A DNA stretch of 64,000 bases, taken from NCBI RefSeq assembly GCF_023715205.1, contig NZ_JAMBNR010000018.1, forward strand, positions 1 through 64,000, given 5' to 3'. This stretch comes from Mesobacillus maritimus. Its GTDB lineage: Bacteria > Bacillota > Bacilli > Bacillales > Cytobacillaceae. Under the pieces are notes generated by a model. The model was given only the letters and a program-made list of their open reading frames with translations. It did no database searches and was not told the DNA's origin. Positions 1 to 9,327 of the stretch are shown piece after piece; within the stretch, counting starts at the first letter, position 1; each line of letters starts with the position of its first letter. The position numbers and the translations under genes are program-made.

Positions 1-96
1 AGCTCTATGATAAGAGTCTGTGATAGATGAACCTACTAAAAAAAATTGTATTTAGGGGTTTTACTTAAGGTCGGTCTTTTTTAATCATATTTCTTT

Positions 97-130
97 CTTG
101 ACATATTTCCCATTATACGCTGTGACTCTT
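97..130 (+). repeat. decayed family A element
   Basis: This stretch keeps the frame of the family A repeat seen elsewhere: a TTGACATAT left end and a GCTGTGACTCTTTA right end. The GGGGCGTC centre has been lost. It lies at the 3' end of the BASS transporter, whose stop codon (130-132) touches the right end. It is followed by the G+T-rich tract (about 170-310) that accompanies intact copies. Assignment is by eye and tentative. Confidence 0.4.
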
Positions 131-1104
131 TATGCAATTTTCTTTGCCTGCTTGCTCTTTGCCCCTTTTTTGTCTAGTGGTTTGCGGGACCAGATAGAGG
201 CAAGGATGCTTCCGTTGATGACGTGCATGACGACGGCGACGGCTCCTGGTAGTGCGGTTAGTGGTGCGGCTGCGAAATGGGTGTTGGCGAGTGATACGCC
301 TAAACCAGCATTTTGGATTCCGACTTCGATGGAAATTGCCCTTCTTGTATCCGCATCTAACTTCATTACTACTCCTACAAGATAACCTACGAACAAGCCT
401 AATAGATTATGTAAAATGACGGTCACAAAGATAATCGCTCCAGCTGCTGCAATATTGTCACGGTTTAACGAGACAACTGCCGCACAAACGCAAGAGACAG
501 CAATGACGGAAACCAATGGCAAAACGTCTTTTCCCTTCTCCACCATACTTGGGAGCATTTTTTGAATAATAATCCCTAAGATAATCGGGACGATAATGAC
601 TTGGATAATCGATAAAAACATCGCAAATGGATCAACAGGCATCCATTGTCCAGCTAACAAATACAATAAAGTTGGCGTTAAAATTGGCGCTAACATAGTT
701 GATACCGACGTCATCGCAATCGATAACGCGACATTCCCTTTTGCCAGATAAACCATTACATTGGAAGAAGTTCCTCCAGGGACGCATCCAACTAAAATAA
801 TTCCGGCCGCTAATTCAGGCGGCAGGTTCAATAGCTTGGCAATCCCAAAAGCAAGAAGTGGCATGATGGTAAACTGCGCCAAAACACCGAATATCACTGC
901 TTTAGGCTGAGTCAAAACGAGTTTAAAATCAACCGGCTTCATCGTCATTCCCATTCCAAACATGACAATCGCTAGCAAAATGCTAATATACGAGCCGAGC
1001 CAAATAAATTCACCTGGAAAACTAAAAGCGGCAACAGCGAATAAAATCGCAATCACACTAAAATACTTGTTCGCCAAGGTGCTGATTCCATTGATGTGTT
1101 TCAT
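130..1104 (-). CDS. bile acid:sodium symporter (BASS) family transporter
   Basis: The 324-residue polytopic membrane protein has about nine to ten hydrophobic segments and the BASS hallmark GCVPGGTSSN at residues 106-115, followed by a short conserved Ala/Gly-Asn-Val stretch. Members of this family co-import an organic anion (pantothenate, keto acids or bile acids) with sodium across the cytoplasmic membrane; Bacillus homologues include YocS. The substrate cannot be told from sequence. The length is normal for the family. The gene is monocistronic with no metabolic neighbours. Its last 150 bases or so have the unusual base skew found after family A repeats, so the C-terminal tail may be fast-evolving. 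Confidence 0.9.
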   Translation of the reverse strand: MKHINGISTLANKYFSVIAILFAVAAFSFPGEFIWLGSYISILLAIVMFGMGMTMKPVDFKLVLTQPKAVIFGVLAQFTIMPLLAFGIAKLLNLPPELAAGIILVGCVPGGTSSNVMVYLAKGNVALSIAMTSVSTMLAPILTPTLLYLLAGQWMPVDPFAMFLSIIQVIIVPIILGIIIQKMLPSMVEKGKDVLPLVSVIAVSCVCAAVVSLNRDNIAAAGAIIFVTVILHNLLGLFVGYLVGVVMKLDADTRRAISIEVGIQNAGLGVSLANTHFAAAPLTALPGAVAVVMHVINGSILASIWSRKPLDKKGAKSKQAKKIA

Positions 1105-1443
1105 TGTTCAAACGCTCCAATCTTTGCTGGTTTAGTAGTTCTTTTTGTCTAGTTTTGTTCGGAATACACTCAAAATTCTGTTTATTAAAACAATAGCATT
1201 ATAACGCGGTAAAGCAACAAAGTCTATATTCTTTTTAATAAACACTGGTTGAAATCAATTCATAAAAGGAAAAAAAATGAATACATATTGGAAGAGCTGT
1301 ATATCCGTTGCAACCTGCATGTGGGAAGGGATTTCGCCCTATCTTCCTCCCCTATTAGCATACAAACCGTCTACCTCAGAATCATCCCTTTTTCAAGAAT
1401 TAATGAAAATTAAATATTTTTTTAATAATTATACAAGAATATC
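1105..1443. other. intergenic region, no gene supported
   Basis: This AT-rich spacer separates the divergent BASS transporter and OppA-like genes. A 74-codon open frame (1277-1501) overlaps the predicted oppA-type promoter, has skewed hydrophobic/Lys composition and no recognisable domain, so it was not called. The start-proximal part should hold the transporter promoter, but no convincing hexamers were picked out. Confidence 0.5.
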
Positions 1444-1473
1444 TTTACAATTAAACAAGTTACTGAGTATAAT
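1444..1473 (+). promoter_or_regulatory. sigma-A type promoter for the OppA-like lipoprotein
   Basis: TTTACA at 1444-1449 and a perfect TATAAT at 1468-1473 are separated by 18 bases. They lie about 70 bases upstream of the TTG start at 1546, which is preceded by AGAGGGGG. Confidence 0.65.
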
Positions 1474-1545
1474 CAAGTTTATAGTTCTAAAGATTCTATA
1501 AACCGGGAATTTTCTAAAATCATAGAGTTAAGAGGGGGAAAAACG

Positions 1546-3213
1546 TTGAAAAGGAAAAATTGGTTATTAGCGATCACCTTCGGCTTGCTTCTAGGTTTAC
1601 TAGCAGCCTGCTCTGGTGACGAACCTGCGGGTTCAAATGAGAAAGGTGAAGGGACCAAAGAAGAGGCTTCTGGAGAAAAAGTTCTGAATTTTACAAATCT
1701 AGAAGCAATTCCATCTATGGATCCTGCCATCGCAACAGACGAATCTTCTTTCGTCTATCTAGCAGCAACAACGGAAGGGTTATACCGTCTTGATGAAGAC
1801 ACACAAGTAACAGACGGAATTGCCACAGACCACAAAGTAAGTGAAGACGGTCTTACTTGGACCTTTACTTTACGTGAAGATGCCGTTTGGTCAAATGGTG
1901 ACCCTGTAACAGCGCATGACTTTGTGTTTGCTTGGCAGCGTGCCGTAAATCCTGATACAGGTTCTGAATACGGCCCATACATGATGAATGGCGTAATTAA
2001 AAACGCGACTGCAGTAAGCTCTGGCGAAAAGGCACCTGAAGAACTTGGTGTAAAAGCAGAAGATGATTACACATTTGTGGTTGAGTTAGAAAACCCAACA
2101 CCATACTTTGAAACATTGACTACTTTCGGAACATTTTTACCGTTAAATCAAAAGTTTGTTGAAGAACAAGGCGACCAATTTGCACTAGGTGCTGACAAAC
2201 TATTAGCAAACGGACCTTACAAAATGACAAACTGGGATAGCACAAGTGACTCTTGGGAACTTGTAAAAAATGAAGATTATTGGGATGCAGAAACAGTAAA
2301 CATGGATAAACTATCATTCCAAGTAATTAAAGATCCACAAACGGCACTACGTTTATATGAAGAAGGCACAGTAGACCGTATTGACTTAACTTCTGACCTT
2401 GTTGACCAATATGTAACAGATGACGATTATACTGTTTCAGCTGATACATTCGTTTATTTCTTGAAGTTTAACCAAGAAAGTTCTGAAGCATTAGCGAATA
2501 AAAACATCCGTGCTGCCCTTAGCCGCGCGTTTGATAAAGAAGCGCTTGTGGGTGAAATTTTAAACAATGGTTCTATTGCAGCAAACGGATTAGTTCCTAA
2601 AGATTTCACGCCAATGCCTGAATCAGGTGAAGACTTCCGTGCTGTCAGTGGCGACCTTGTCACATATGACCTTGAAGTAGCGAAAGAGTTCTGGGCAAAA
2701 GGATTAGAAGAAATCGGTACAGATTCTGTTGAAATCGAATTTTTAGCAGATGACGATGAAACGACGAAAACACTAGTTGAATATGTAGCAAACCAGCTAT
2801 CTACAAACCTAGAAGGATTAAAAGTGAACATTAAGCAAGTACCTAAGAAACAACGTCTTGACCTAGATGATAGCATGGAATATGAAATGCAATTAACTAG
2901 ATGGGGTCCTGACTTCCTTGATCCATTCACTTATATGAACCTATTTACAACAGATAGTGGAAACAACTGGACTGGATATTCAAACGAAAAGTACGACACA
3001 CTTGTATGGGATACAGCGTCTAAGCTTGCTTCAGACAACGTAGCTCGTTACAACAACTTCTTAGAAGCAGAAAAACTTCTCTTTGAAGATGCAGTTATCG
3101 CGCCAGTTTACCAAGCTTCTAGAGCACAATTAGTCTCTGAAAAAGTAGACGGCGTATTCGTGAATCCATTCGGTGCAACTTACGAGTACAAGTGGGCAAA
3201 CGTAGCAGAGTAA
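1546..3213 (+). CDS. oligopeptide ABC transporter substrate-binding lipoprotein (OppA/DppE-like)
   Basis: The 555-residue SBP family 5 protein binds peptides outside the membrane and delivers them to an Opp/Dpp permease. The N-terminus (KRK, hydrophobic core, LLAAC with Cys22) is a lipoprotein signal; an Asp/Glu/Gly-rich linker follows and then the SBP_bac_5 fold. The start is TTG with AGAGGGGG nine bases upstream. No permease or ATPase gene adjoins it, so it is an orphan binding protein that presumably feeds a transporter encoded elsewhere or acts in peptide sensing. A strong promoter precedes it and a long-stem terminator follows. Ligand specificity is unknown. Confidence 0.92.
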   Translation: MKRKNWLLAITFGLLLGLLAACSGDEPAGSNEKGEGTKEEASGEKVLNFTNLEAIPSMDPAIATDESSFVYLAATTEGLYRLDEDTQVTDGIATDHKVSEDGLTWTFTLREDAVWSNGDPVTAHDFVFAWQRAVNPDTGSEYGPYMMNGVIKNATAVSSGEKAPEELGVKAEDDYTFVVELENPTPYFETLTTFGTFLPLNQKFVEEQGDQFALGADKLLANGPYKMTNWDSTSDSWELVKNEDYWDAETVNMDKLSFQVIKDPQTALRLYEEGTVDRIDLTSDLVDQYVTDDDYTVSADTFVYFLKFNQESSEALANKNIRAALSRAFDKEALVGEILNNGSIAANGLVPKDFTPMPESGEDFRAVSGDLVTYDLEVAKEFWAKGLEEIGTDSVEIEFLADDDETTKTLVEYVANQLSTNLEGLKVNIKQVPKKQRLDLDDSMEYEMQLTRWGPDFLDPFTYMNLFTTDSGNNWTGYSNEKYDTLVWDTASKLASDNVARYNNFLEAEKLLFEDAVIAPVYQASRAQLVSEKVDGVFVNPFGATYEYKWANVAE

Positions 3214-3245
3214 TAGCGTTGTAGATTACCACTATTCTTTTAAAA

Positions 3246-3292
3246 GAAAAGAGAGAGAATTCGCCATATGGCGGTGTTCTCTCTCTTTTTTG
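3246..3292 (+). terminator. intrinsic terminator after the OppA-like gene
   Basis: A GAAAAGAGAGAGAAT / GTTCTCTCTC stem closes on CGCCATATGGCG and is followed by TTTTTT. It should stop plus-strand transcription. Confidence 0.85.
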
Positions 3293-3306
3293 TGTTTTTA
3301 CTTCCC

Positions 3307-3343
3307 TCGACAAAAAGCGGGGCGTCACTGTGACCTTTTCGAC
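3307..3343 (+). repeat. family A element, GTCACTGTGAC variant
   Basis: A single unit: TCGACAAAAAG, CGGGGCGTCACTGTGACC, TTTTCGAC. It is identical to the copy at 10805-10841 and differs by one end base from 11706-11742, the two copies flanking the RAYT gene. It lies just past the 3' end of arcC. The plus strand to its right (about 3385-3520) is G+T rich. Confidence 0.85.
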
Positions 3344-3370
3344 AAAATACATCATCTCTTACCCCTCGAT

Positions 3371-4336
3371 TTACACTGGAGTTGGGGCGCTGTATAGGCT
3401 GATGGTGGTGCCGGCTGTGCCGTGTAGGGCGTTGCTTGCTTGGTCGAGTGAGGTGATGATGGTTTTTCGGTCTGGGTTGGTTTGGGCGAATTGGATGGCA
3501 GCTTGGACTTTTGGTAGCATGCTTCCTGCTGCAAACTGCCCGGATTCGATATAGGTTTGCATCTCCGCTACACTAACGTCTGCTAATTTTTTCTGCGTTG
3601 GTTGATTAAAATCGATGTACACATGGTCCACCGCGGTTAAGATCACGAGCGCATCCGCATCCACCAGTTCTGCTAGTTTTTGCGATGCAAAGTCCTTATC
3701 AATGACCGCTTCAATTCCCTCATAACCTGTTTCCCTCTCAACTACCGGGATCCCGCCCCCGCCAACAGAAATCACGATCTTTCCTGCATCCACAAGTGAA
3801 CGAATCACTGGATGCTCAACAATATACACAGGTTGAGGCGACGGTACCATTCGCCGCCAGCCACGTCCGGCATCTTCCTTAAACGTCGCACCTTGTTGCG
3901 CGGCAGCAAACTCTTTCGCTTCTGTTTCACTATAAAACGGCCCAATGGGTTTCGTCGGATTTTCAAACGCTGGGTCTTTTTCTGAAACGACGACGCGAGT
4001 GATCACCGTCACCACGTCTTTCTTGATGCCTCGTTCTCGCAACACTCTTTCTATTGCATTTTGCATCCAGTAACCAATCATCCCTTGGCTCATCGCCCCA
4101 CATGTATCGAGTGGCATCGCGGGATTTTTTTTACTATCAGCGGCTTTTTGCTGCAAAAGAATGTTCCCTACTTGTGGTCCGTTTCCATGCGAAATAATGA
4201 TATCAATGCCATTTTCAATAAACGTCACAAGCTGTTCAGCTGTCTTTTCGAGTGCTTGTTGCTGAGCAGCTGCTGTTGCTGCTCCTGATTGAATCGCGTT
4301 ACCGCCTAGTGCCACCACAACTTTTTTACGTAACAT
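3371..4336 (-). CDS. arcC: carbamate kinase
   Basis: ArcC makes ATP from carbamoyl phosphate and ADP in the last step of the arginine deiminase pathway. The 321-residue protein has the amino-acid kinase fold, with VVVALGGNA at residues 6-14, HGNGPQVG at 50-57, [11 protein letters not shown] at 148-158, and a GGGG plus DKD nucleotide/metal region near 202-225. ATG 4336 is chosen because GGAGGG sits eight bases upstream; an in-frame ATG at 4351 lies inside that ribosome site. It is the last gene of arcA-argF-arcD-arcC. The codons nearest the stop fall in the skewed tract next to a family A repeat, giving a divergent C-terminus. Confidence 0.96.
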   Translation of the reverse strand: MLRKKVVVALGGNAIQSGAATAAAQQQALEKTAEQLVTFIENGIDIIISHGNGPQVGNILLQQKAADSKKNPAMPLDTCGAMSQGMIGYWMQNAIERVLRERGIKKDVVTVITRVVVSEKDPAFENPTKPIGPFYSETEAKEFAAAQQGATFKEDAGRGWRRMVPSPQPVYIVEHPVIRSLVDAGKIVISVGGGGIPVVERETGYEGIEAVIDKDFASQKLAELVDADALVILTAVDHVYIDFNQPTQKKLADVSVAEMQTYIESGQFAAGSMLPKVQAAIQFAQTNPDRKTIITSLDQASNALHGTAGTTISLYSAPTPV

Positions 4337-4357
4337 AGAATGACCCTCCATGATCTG

Positions 4358-5773
4358 CTAGATTGAGATATTGCCCATGATTAGTTGATAGATTGCAATA
4401 ATCGCCAAGGTCACAAACGCAACCGCTGTGGCCAACTCCGGCTTATTAAAAACTTGCTTCATATTGGATTCTTTTTGGATGCTTCTAAACACAGAAATGC
4501 CTGGTGCGTACAACAGCATTGTTAACAACAGATAACTCATTCCCGCGGCATATACCATCCAGACGCTGTAAACACTTGCAATCAACCCGACCGCAATATT
4601 CTTCGTCCGATCAGCTGCCGTTGTTTGTAACGAATGCTTCAACTGATAAAAAGCAGAAAACGCATATGGAATTAAAATAGCGGATGATGCCAAGGAAAAC
4701 GCAAAATTATAGGCTTGTTCGGTCACAAGAAAACTCAACAAAAATACTTGAATCAATCCGTTCGAAATCCATAATGAGTTAACAGGTGCACCGTTTTTAT
4801 TTACTTTCGCAAACCATTTAGGGAACAGTCCGGTCTTCCCTGCAAGATAAGGTATTTCGGAAGCGAGCAATGTCCAACCAAGCCACGCTCCTAAAACGGA
4901 AACAATCAAGCCAAGATTGATTACCGCAGCTCCCCAAGGACCAACGACGCTTTCAAACACATAAGCCATCGATGGATTGTTTAGAGCCGCAACCTCTGGA
5001 CGACTCATGATGCCAATGCTCATAATGCTGATTAAAATGTAAATAATCAATGTCCCAATCAACCCGATAATCGTTGCTCGGCCAACGTCTTTTTTATCCT
5101 TCGCACGGCTTGAAAGCACAACCGCACCTTCTACCCCAATGAACACCCAAAGCGTCACTAGCATCGTGCTTTTTACTTGAGCGGTGATATCGCCGAACGT
5201 AATGCTCGCGCTCTCGCCCCAAAAGTTTGCTGTAAACGTATCAAAATGAAAAGCAAAAATGCCGACGATGATAAACAAAAAGATTGGCACAAGTTTGGCA
5301 ATCGTCGTAATTAAGTTGACTAGCGCCGCGGATTGAACTCCTCGTAAAATGAGCGTGTGAACGAGCCACAACATCACACTCGCGCCAATAATGGAGGCAA
5401 TATTTTGCCCACCTTCAAATGCTGGAATAAAATACCCGATGGAAGAGAACACGAGTGTCGCATAAGCAACATTGCCAAGCCACGCTGAGAACCAATAGCC
5501 CCAAGCACTGTTAAATCCCATAAACCGACCAAATCCTTCGGTCGCATAACTAAAAATTCCACCATCCAGGTCTGGACGCTTGGTTGTCAGGTTCTGAAAC
5601 GAAAGCGCCAGTGCAATAATTCCAAGACCCGTAATTACCCAGCCAATCAACATGGCTCCTGCTGAAGCACTGCCTGCCATATCGGTCGCTAAGTTGAAGG
5701 CCCCACCACCAATCATTGAACCAACCACGATCGCAATTAATGAAAACAGACCAAGTTTTTTCTCTTCACCCAT
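4358..5773 (-). CDS. arcD: arginine/ornithine antiporter
   Basis: The 471-residue APC-superfamily permease has about 12 to 13 membrane segments and a GSMIGGGAFNLA motif at residues 18-29, typical of basic amino-acid exchangers. ArcD brings in arginine and exports ornithine with no net charge movement, so the pathway yields ATP without spending proton motive force. It follows argF with a 76-base gap containing a hairpin and precedes arcC by about 20 bases, consistent with cotranscription. AAGGAG lies nine bases before the ATG. Confidence 0.95.
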   Translation of the reverse strand: MGEEKKLGLFSLIAIVVGSMIGGGAFNLATDMAGSASAGAMLIGWVITGLGIIALALSFQNLTTKRPDLDGGIFSYATEGFGRFMGFNSAWGYWFSAWLGNVAYATLVFSSIGYFIPAFEGGQNIASIIGASVMLWLVHTLILRGVQSAALVNLITTIAKLVPIFLFIIVGIFAFHFDTFTANFWGESASITFGDITAQVKSTMLVTLWVFIGVEGAVVLSSRAKDKKDVGRATIIGLIGTLIIYILISIMSIGIMSRPEVAALNNPSMAYVFESVVGPWGAAVINLGLIVSVLGAWLGWTLLASEIPYLAGKTGLFPKWFAKVNKNGAPVNSLWISNGLIQVFLLSFLVTEQAYNFAFSLASSAILIPYAFSAFYQLKHSLQTTAADRTKNIAVGLIASVYSVWMVYAAGMSYLLLTMLLYAPGISVFRSIQKESNMKQVFNKPELATAVAFVTLAIIAIYQLIMGNISI

Positions 5774-5810
5774 TTCGTTTCCACTCCTTTAATTGATTGG
5801 AAAGCAAACA

Positions 5811-5838
5811 CGGAGAAGAGGAATGTTCCTCCTCTCCG
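5811..5838 (-). promoter_or_regulatory. intercistronic hairpin between argF and arcD
   Basis: CGGAGAAGAGGAA and TTCCTCCTCTCCG pair over 12 of 13 positions with a two-base centre. No U-tract follows on the minus strand, so it is more likely an mRNA stabiliser or processing site than a full terminator. It could set different levels for argF and arcD. Confidence 0.5.
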
Positions 5839-5849
5839 CCGGTGTTCCC

Positions 5850-6863
5850 TTATTGAAGGTTGCCTAAAGTCGCGGCCATCACCGCTTTAATCGTATGCAT
5901 TCGATTTTCAGCTTGGTCAAACACTTTTGAATGTGAACTGCGGAAAACGGCATCGGTCACTTCCATTTCGGCTAAGCCATGGTTTTTATAGATCTCCATT
6001 CCATAAGAAGTTTCAAGATCATGGAAAGCAGGCAAGCAATGGAGGAAAATCATTTGGTCATTACCAGTCTTTTCAATCATCTCCATGTTGACCTGATAAG
6101 GAGCTAACAGCGCAATCCGTTCCGCAAATTGATCTTCTTCGCCCATCGACACCCATACATCGGTATAAATGACATCGGCACCAGCAACGGCTTTGTCAAT
6201 CTCATCCGTCACTGTCACAATCGCGCCTGACTCTTTTGCGAGAGATTCAGCCAGTTCGATGACTTCTTGTTCTGGGAACAATTCTTTCGGCGCACAAATC
6301 CGAACGTCCATGCCGACAAGTGCTCCGCCGACTAACAGGCTATTGGCGACATTGTTGCGACCATCGCCAACATAGACAAATTTGATGCCTTCTAGTCTGC
6401 CAAAGTTTTCTTTTACCGTTAGAAAATCAGCTAAAGTCTGGGTTGGATGCCATTGTTCGGTTAGGCCGTTCCAAACCGGTACACCTGAATGTTCCGCAAG
6501 CATTTCGACTTTTTTATGTTCAAAGCCACGAAACTCAATGCCGTCAAACATCCGGCCAAGCACTTTTGCGGTATCTTCAATCGACTCTTTCTTGCCTAGT
6601 TGAATGTCGTCTTTTCCTAAATACTCTGGGTGCGCACCTAAATCAATGCATGCGACCGTAAACGCACATCGTGTTCGGGTCGATGGCTTTTCAAATAAAA
6701 GCGCAATGTTTTTTCCCTCTAGGTGGCGGTGAGGAATTCGTTGTTGCTTTTCATGCTTTAACTTTTCAGCCAAATCGATCAGATATACAAACTCTCCTTT
6801 TGTAAAATCTCGCTCTGCTAAAAAACTTCTTCCTTTTAAAATGGGTTTTGTGATCGTTGACAT
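5850..6863 (-). CDS. argF: ornithine carbamoyltransferase, catabolic context
   Basis: The enzyme interconverts citrulline plus phosphate with ornithine plus carbamoyl phosphate. The 337-residue protein carries STRTR at 61-65 (carbamoyl phosphate site), HPTQ at 139-142 and HCLP at 275-278 (ornithine site), all intact. Position between arcA and arcD indicates the catabolic role often named arcB. AAGGAG lies ten bases before the ATG. No argCJBD genes accompany it, so an anabolic copy probably exists elsewhere. Confidence 0.96.
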   Translation of the reverse strand: MSTITKPILKGRSFLAERDFTKGEFVYLIDLAEKLKHEKQQRIPHRHLEGKNIALLFEKPSTRTRCAFTVACIDLGAHPEYLGKDDIQLGKKESIEDTAKVLGRMFDGIEFRGFEHKKVEMLAEHSGVPVWNGLTEQWHPTQTLADFLTVKENFGRLEGIKFVYVGDGRNNVANSLLVGGALVGMDVRICAPKELFPEQEVIELAESLAKESGAIVTVTDEIDKAVAGADVIYTDVWVSMGEEDQFAERIALLAPYQVNMEMIEKTGNDQMIFLHCLPAFHDLETSYGMEIYKNHGLAEMEVTDAVFRSSHSKVFDQAENRMHTIKAVMAATLGNLQ

Positions 6864-6893
6864 ATGTTGGTCGCTCCTTTTTTATCTATTGAA

Positions 6894-8174
6894 TTAACGT
6901 AAATTTTCACGAACAATTGGCATACTCATGCAGCGTGGACCCCCGCGGCCACGTGATAACTCGGAACTACCGATTTCAATTACTTCGATGCCGTACTGAC
7001 GCAATAATTCATTCGAGATATAATTTCGGTCATAGGTGACAACGACGCCTGGCGCAATCGCCAATGTGTTTGAGCCATCATTCCACTGCTCACGAGAAGA
7101 CGCAATCTCATCCCCGCCGCCACATGGAATCAACACCAGCTCACCGATCCCAAGCACTTCTTTTAATGCTTCTTGAAGGTTTGTTCGGTGAGTAATTTTC
7201 GGGTAATGTTCTTCTGGTCCTCTTTCAAGAATATAAACGTTCATATTGCCTTGTGGCCCGAGGATGGCTGGGTGGATCGTAAATTTATCATGGTCCACCA
7301 TCGTAAAAACGGTATCTAGATGCATGAATGCCCGACATTTCGGGATTTCCACAGCGACCACTTTGGTGATTTTACTTTGCTTTTTAAACAGGTTTAACGC
7401 TAATCTTTCAATTGCTTTGGCTGAAGAGCGCTCGGACACGCCGATTGCGATCACATCCTCCCTTAAAACAAGCTCATCGCCGCCTTCAATTGGGAACTCA
7501 TAAGCACGGTCCAACCAAACCGGAATATCATGTCCAGCAAACCGTGGATGATGATGGATAATGTATTCCATAAATAACGATTCGCGCTGCCTCGCCGGTT
7601 CTCTCATCCTATTAATTGATAAGCCATTGCCAATCGCCGCCGCAGGGTCACGGGTAAAATAAAGATTCGGCATCGGGTCCAAGTAAAACGGATAATGGTC
7701 TTCCATTAATTCATAAAGATGAAGTTTTTTACTTGGTTCAATTTCGTTTTTCCGCACACCGCCCATAATTTTGTCGACCATGTTTTTGGTTGAAAGCGAA
7801 AGGAGATATTCTTTTAACACTTGTCCGGCACCGTTTACATTCGCACGGCTCTCTGCTAAGACCCGGCTCACAAACTCTTGGCGGACTTCTTCTTTGCCTA
7901 ACGATTCAACAATAAGCTTTTCGAGGTAGAGCACTTCGGTTCCGCGATTACGCAACGTTTCGGTAAAATAATCATGTTCACGCTGAATAATAGGTAAATA
8001 AGGGATATCATCAAACAAAAGTCTTTGGAGGTATTCTGGTACGAGGTTTTCCACCTCTGCACCCGGTCGTTTAACCAATACCGTTTTTAACTTGCCGATT
8101 TCAGAAGTAACGTGAATAGGATGCAAGGTTATATTGGTGGTTTCGGTTGTTTCTGCAATTCCTACCGTGTTCAT
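6894..8174 (-). CDS. arcA: arginine deiminase
   Basis: ArcA hydrolyses arginine to citrulline and ammonia, the first step of the pathway. The 426-residue product has FTRDP, an EGGDE loop, HLDT and the C-terminal catalytic Cys (about 415) in [12 protein letters not shown]. Translation can start at ATG 8177 or 8174; GGGAGG is five bases from the first and eight from the second, so 8174 is preferred. The open frame continues upstream to 8339 but runs through the promoter and operators, so that extension is not coding. First gene of the arc operon. Ammonia release also raises cytoplasmic pH. Confidence 0.96.
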   Translation of the reverse strand: MNTVGIAETTETTNITLHPIHVTSEIGKLKTVLVKRPGAEVENLVPEYLQRLLFDDIPYLPIIQREHDYFTETLRNRGTEVLYLEKLIVESLGKEEVRQEFVSRVLAESRANVNGAGQVLKEYLLSLSTKNMVDKIMGGVRKNEIEPSKKLHLYELMEDHYPFYLDPMPNLYFTRDPAAAIGNGLSINRMREPARQRESLFMEYIIHHHPRFAGHDIPVWLDRAYEFPIEGGDELVLREDVIAIGVSERSSAKAIERLALNLFKKQSKITKVVAVEIPKCRAFMHLDTVFTMVDHDKFTIHPAILGPQGNMNVYILERGPEEHYPKITHRTNLQEALKEVLGIGELVLIPCGGGDEIASSREQWNDGSNTLAIAPGVVVTYDRNYISNELLRQYGIEVIEIGSSELSRGRGGPRCMSMPIVRENLR

Positions 8175-8203
8175 CATGTCTGCCTCCCTCTTTATTTCCT
8201 TTA

Positions 8204-8276
8204 CATCTTTATTGTAGAGTGAAGTTGATTTCTGTTTTGTAAGGTCCCTTACAATCCAAATGTGAAATTCATCACA
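8204..8276 (-). promoter_or_regulatory. arcA promoter with two Crp/Fnr-type (ArcR) dyads
   Basis: On the minus strand a TACAAT -10 (8216-8211) predicts a start near 8204. A TTGTAAGG-TC-CCTTACAA dyad (8237-8254) is centred at about -41.5, the classical class II activator position. A perfect TGTGA-N6-TCACA dyad (8261-8276) is centred 23 bases further up. Both fit the TGTRA-N6-TYACA pattern of Crp-family regulators. The Crp/Fnr gene 1.3 kb away (arcR) is the obvious partner. Confidence 0.75.
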
Positions 8277-8366
8277 TTTTTCTCGCTTCGATATGAGCGC
8301 TGTTGTATTTTTATCAGCGATTTGGACAATGACAAACAAGATTCAGTTGATTTTCCGAATAAACTT

Positions 8367-8392
8367 TGTATATATTCATTTTTTTGCATATA
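8367..8392. promoter_or_regulatory. possible ArgR (ARG-box) site upstream of arcA
   Basis: TGTATATATTCAT followed by TTTTTTTGCATATA resembles two imperfect AT-rich ARG boxes. The argR-family gene at 10262 makes this plausible, but AT-rich DNA gives many chance matches. Confidence 0.3.
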
Positions 8393-8453
8393 AAGTCTTT
8401 ATATTTAGAAAATTTTTATAAATAAAGGTAGAAGTCGTACCGTTGATAAAAAT

Positions 8454-8488
8454 AAAAGCAATCGATTTTTTCTGCATCGATTGCTTTT
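8454..8488. terminator. bidirectional hairpin between arcA and the membrane protein
   Basis: A perfect 13-bp stem (AAAAGCAATCGAT / ATCGATTGCTTTT) has a nine-base loop. On the minus strand the right arm runs into TTTTATTTTTAT, giving a second terminator after the membrane-protein gene. Confidence 0.75.
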
Positions 8489-8517
8489 ACGTTTAATTTA
8501 GGTCTTTTATTCAGTAC

Positions 8518-8545
8518 AAAAAAGCCCACAAACATTTGTGGGACT
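8518..8545 (-). terminator. intrinsic terminator overlapping the stop of the membrane protein gene
   Basis: On the minus strand TCCCACAAA-TG-TTTGTGGG is followed by CTTTTTTG. The TAG stop at 8546-8544 abuts the stem. Confidence 0.8.
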
Positions 8546-9155
8546 AACTTTTATTCAATGATAATTCAGGGGTTAACGTTGTTTCTGCTTTGAGGTTTTG
8601 GACAGTTTCGCTGTTGTTGATTGGGAACTCTACTTTCACCTGTTTCTCTTGCCGTTGTAGCAAGCGAACGGTCATTTCTTCGGATGTTGTCCACTGATCA
8701 AGTGATACATGGACATTGATTGTTTTAGACTGATGCTCATAATTTTTTAATGTTAATGTACATTGAACCATCCCGCATTGGTCGGCTGCTGTTGTGCACG
8801 TACTTTTATCCTCGATATATTCCACTGTGCCCTTGCCATTTGGATTGGAATAGGCAAACGTTTTGGATGTTGTTTCAAGCAAGTTTGCTCCTAAAATCGG
8901 AACCCCAATTAGGAAAAACGCAAGAATGAAAGGATAATATTTTTGATAGACGGTAAAAAGAGTTTCTCTTTCTTCTTTTAGCCATTTTAGATAGACGAGA
9001 TTTCCCGCCGCTTGCAGCACCCCTGCAAGCATTAAGAGGACGGGAGGTTGTCCAAAAAATGGAGTGCTCTGTTCCTCCGATGGACTGAAAATGAGGATTG
9101 CTACTCCAATGAAGTAGACAGCCGCTCCAAGCGTATGATAATGAACTTTTGTCAT
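8544..9155 (-). CDS. small membrane protein of unknown function
   Basis: I do not recognise this family. The roughly 203-residue product has three hydrophobic segments in its first half (near residues 10-25, 38-55 and 78-95) and then a hydrophilic domain of about 110 residues with three Cys in the pattern C-x7-C-x3-C, probably outside the membrane. Its beta-rich, sugar-binding-like texture is only an impression. ATG 9155 is preferred because GGGGGATGGG just upstream makes a ribosome site; an in-frame ATG at 9173 lies before it. It sits between arcA and arcR, in the same direction, with its own terminators, so it is not clearly part of the arginine pathway. Confidence 0.7.
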   Translation of the reverse strand: MTKVHYHTLGAAVYFIGVAILIFSPSEEQSTPFFGQPPVLLMLAGVLQAAGNLVYLKWLKEERETLFTVYQKYYPFILAFFLIGVPILGANLLETTSKTFAYSNPNGKGTVEYIEDKSTCTTAADQCGMVQCTLTLKNYEHQSKTINVHVSLDQWTTSEEMTVRLLQRQEKQVKVEFPINNSETVQNLKAETTLTPELSLNKS

Positions 9156-9327
9156 GAAAAACCCATCCCCCATATTTTGAGTAAAATATTATTATCAGTA
9201 TATTCAAAATAATTTTAGGGGACAAGAACTTTTTTGGAAATGTTTTTGCTGAGAGATTTGGATCAATCTTAGGGATCTTTTGGCCCCTAATGCAGGGCAA
9301 ACAAATAGTTTTTTTCTTTTAATAAAG

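Noticed and set aside
1277-1501. 74-codon frame upstream of the OppA-like gene
   Set aside because: It overlaps the predicted promoter and has no homology-like features; the AAAGGAAAA before it is AT-rich chance.
8178-8339. N-terminal extension of arcA to 8339
   Set aside because: The extension spans the -10 box and both Crp-type dyads, and arginine deiminases begin near the chosen ATG.
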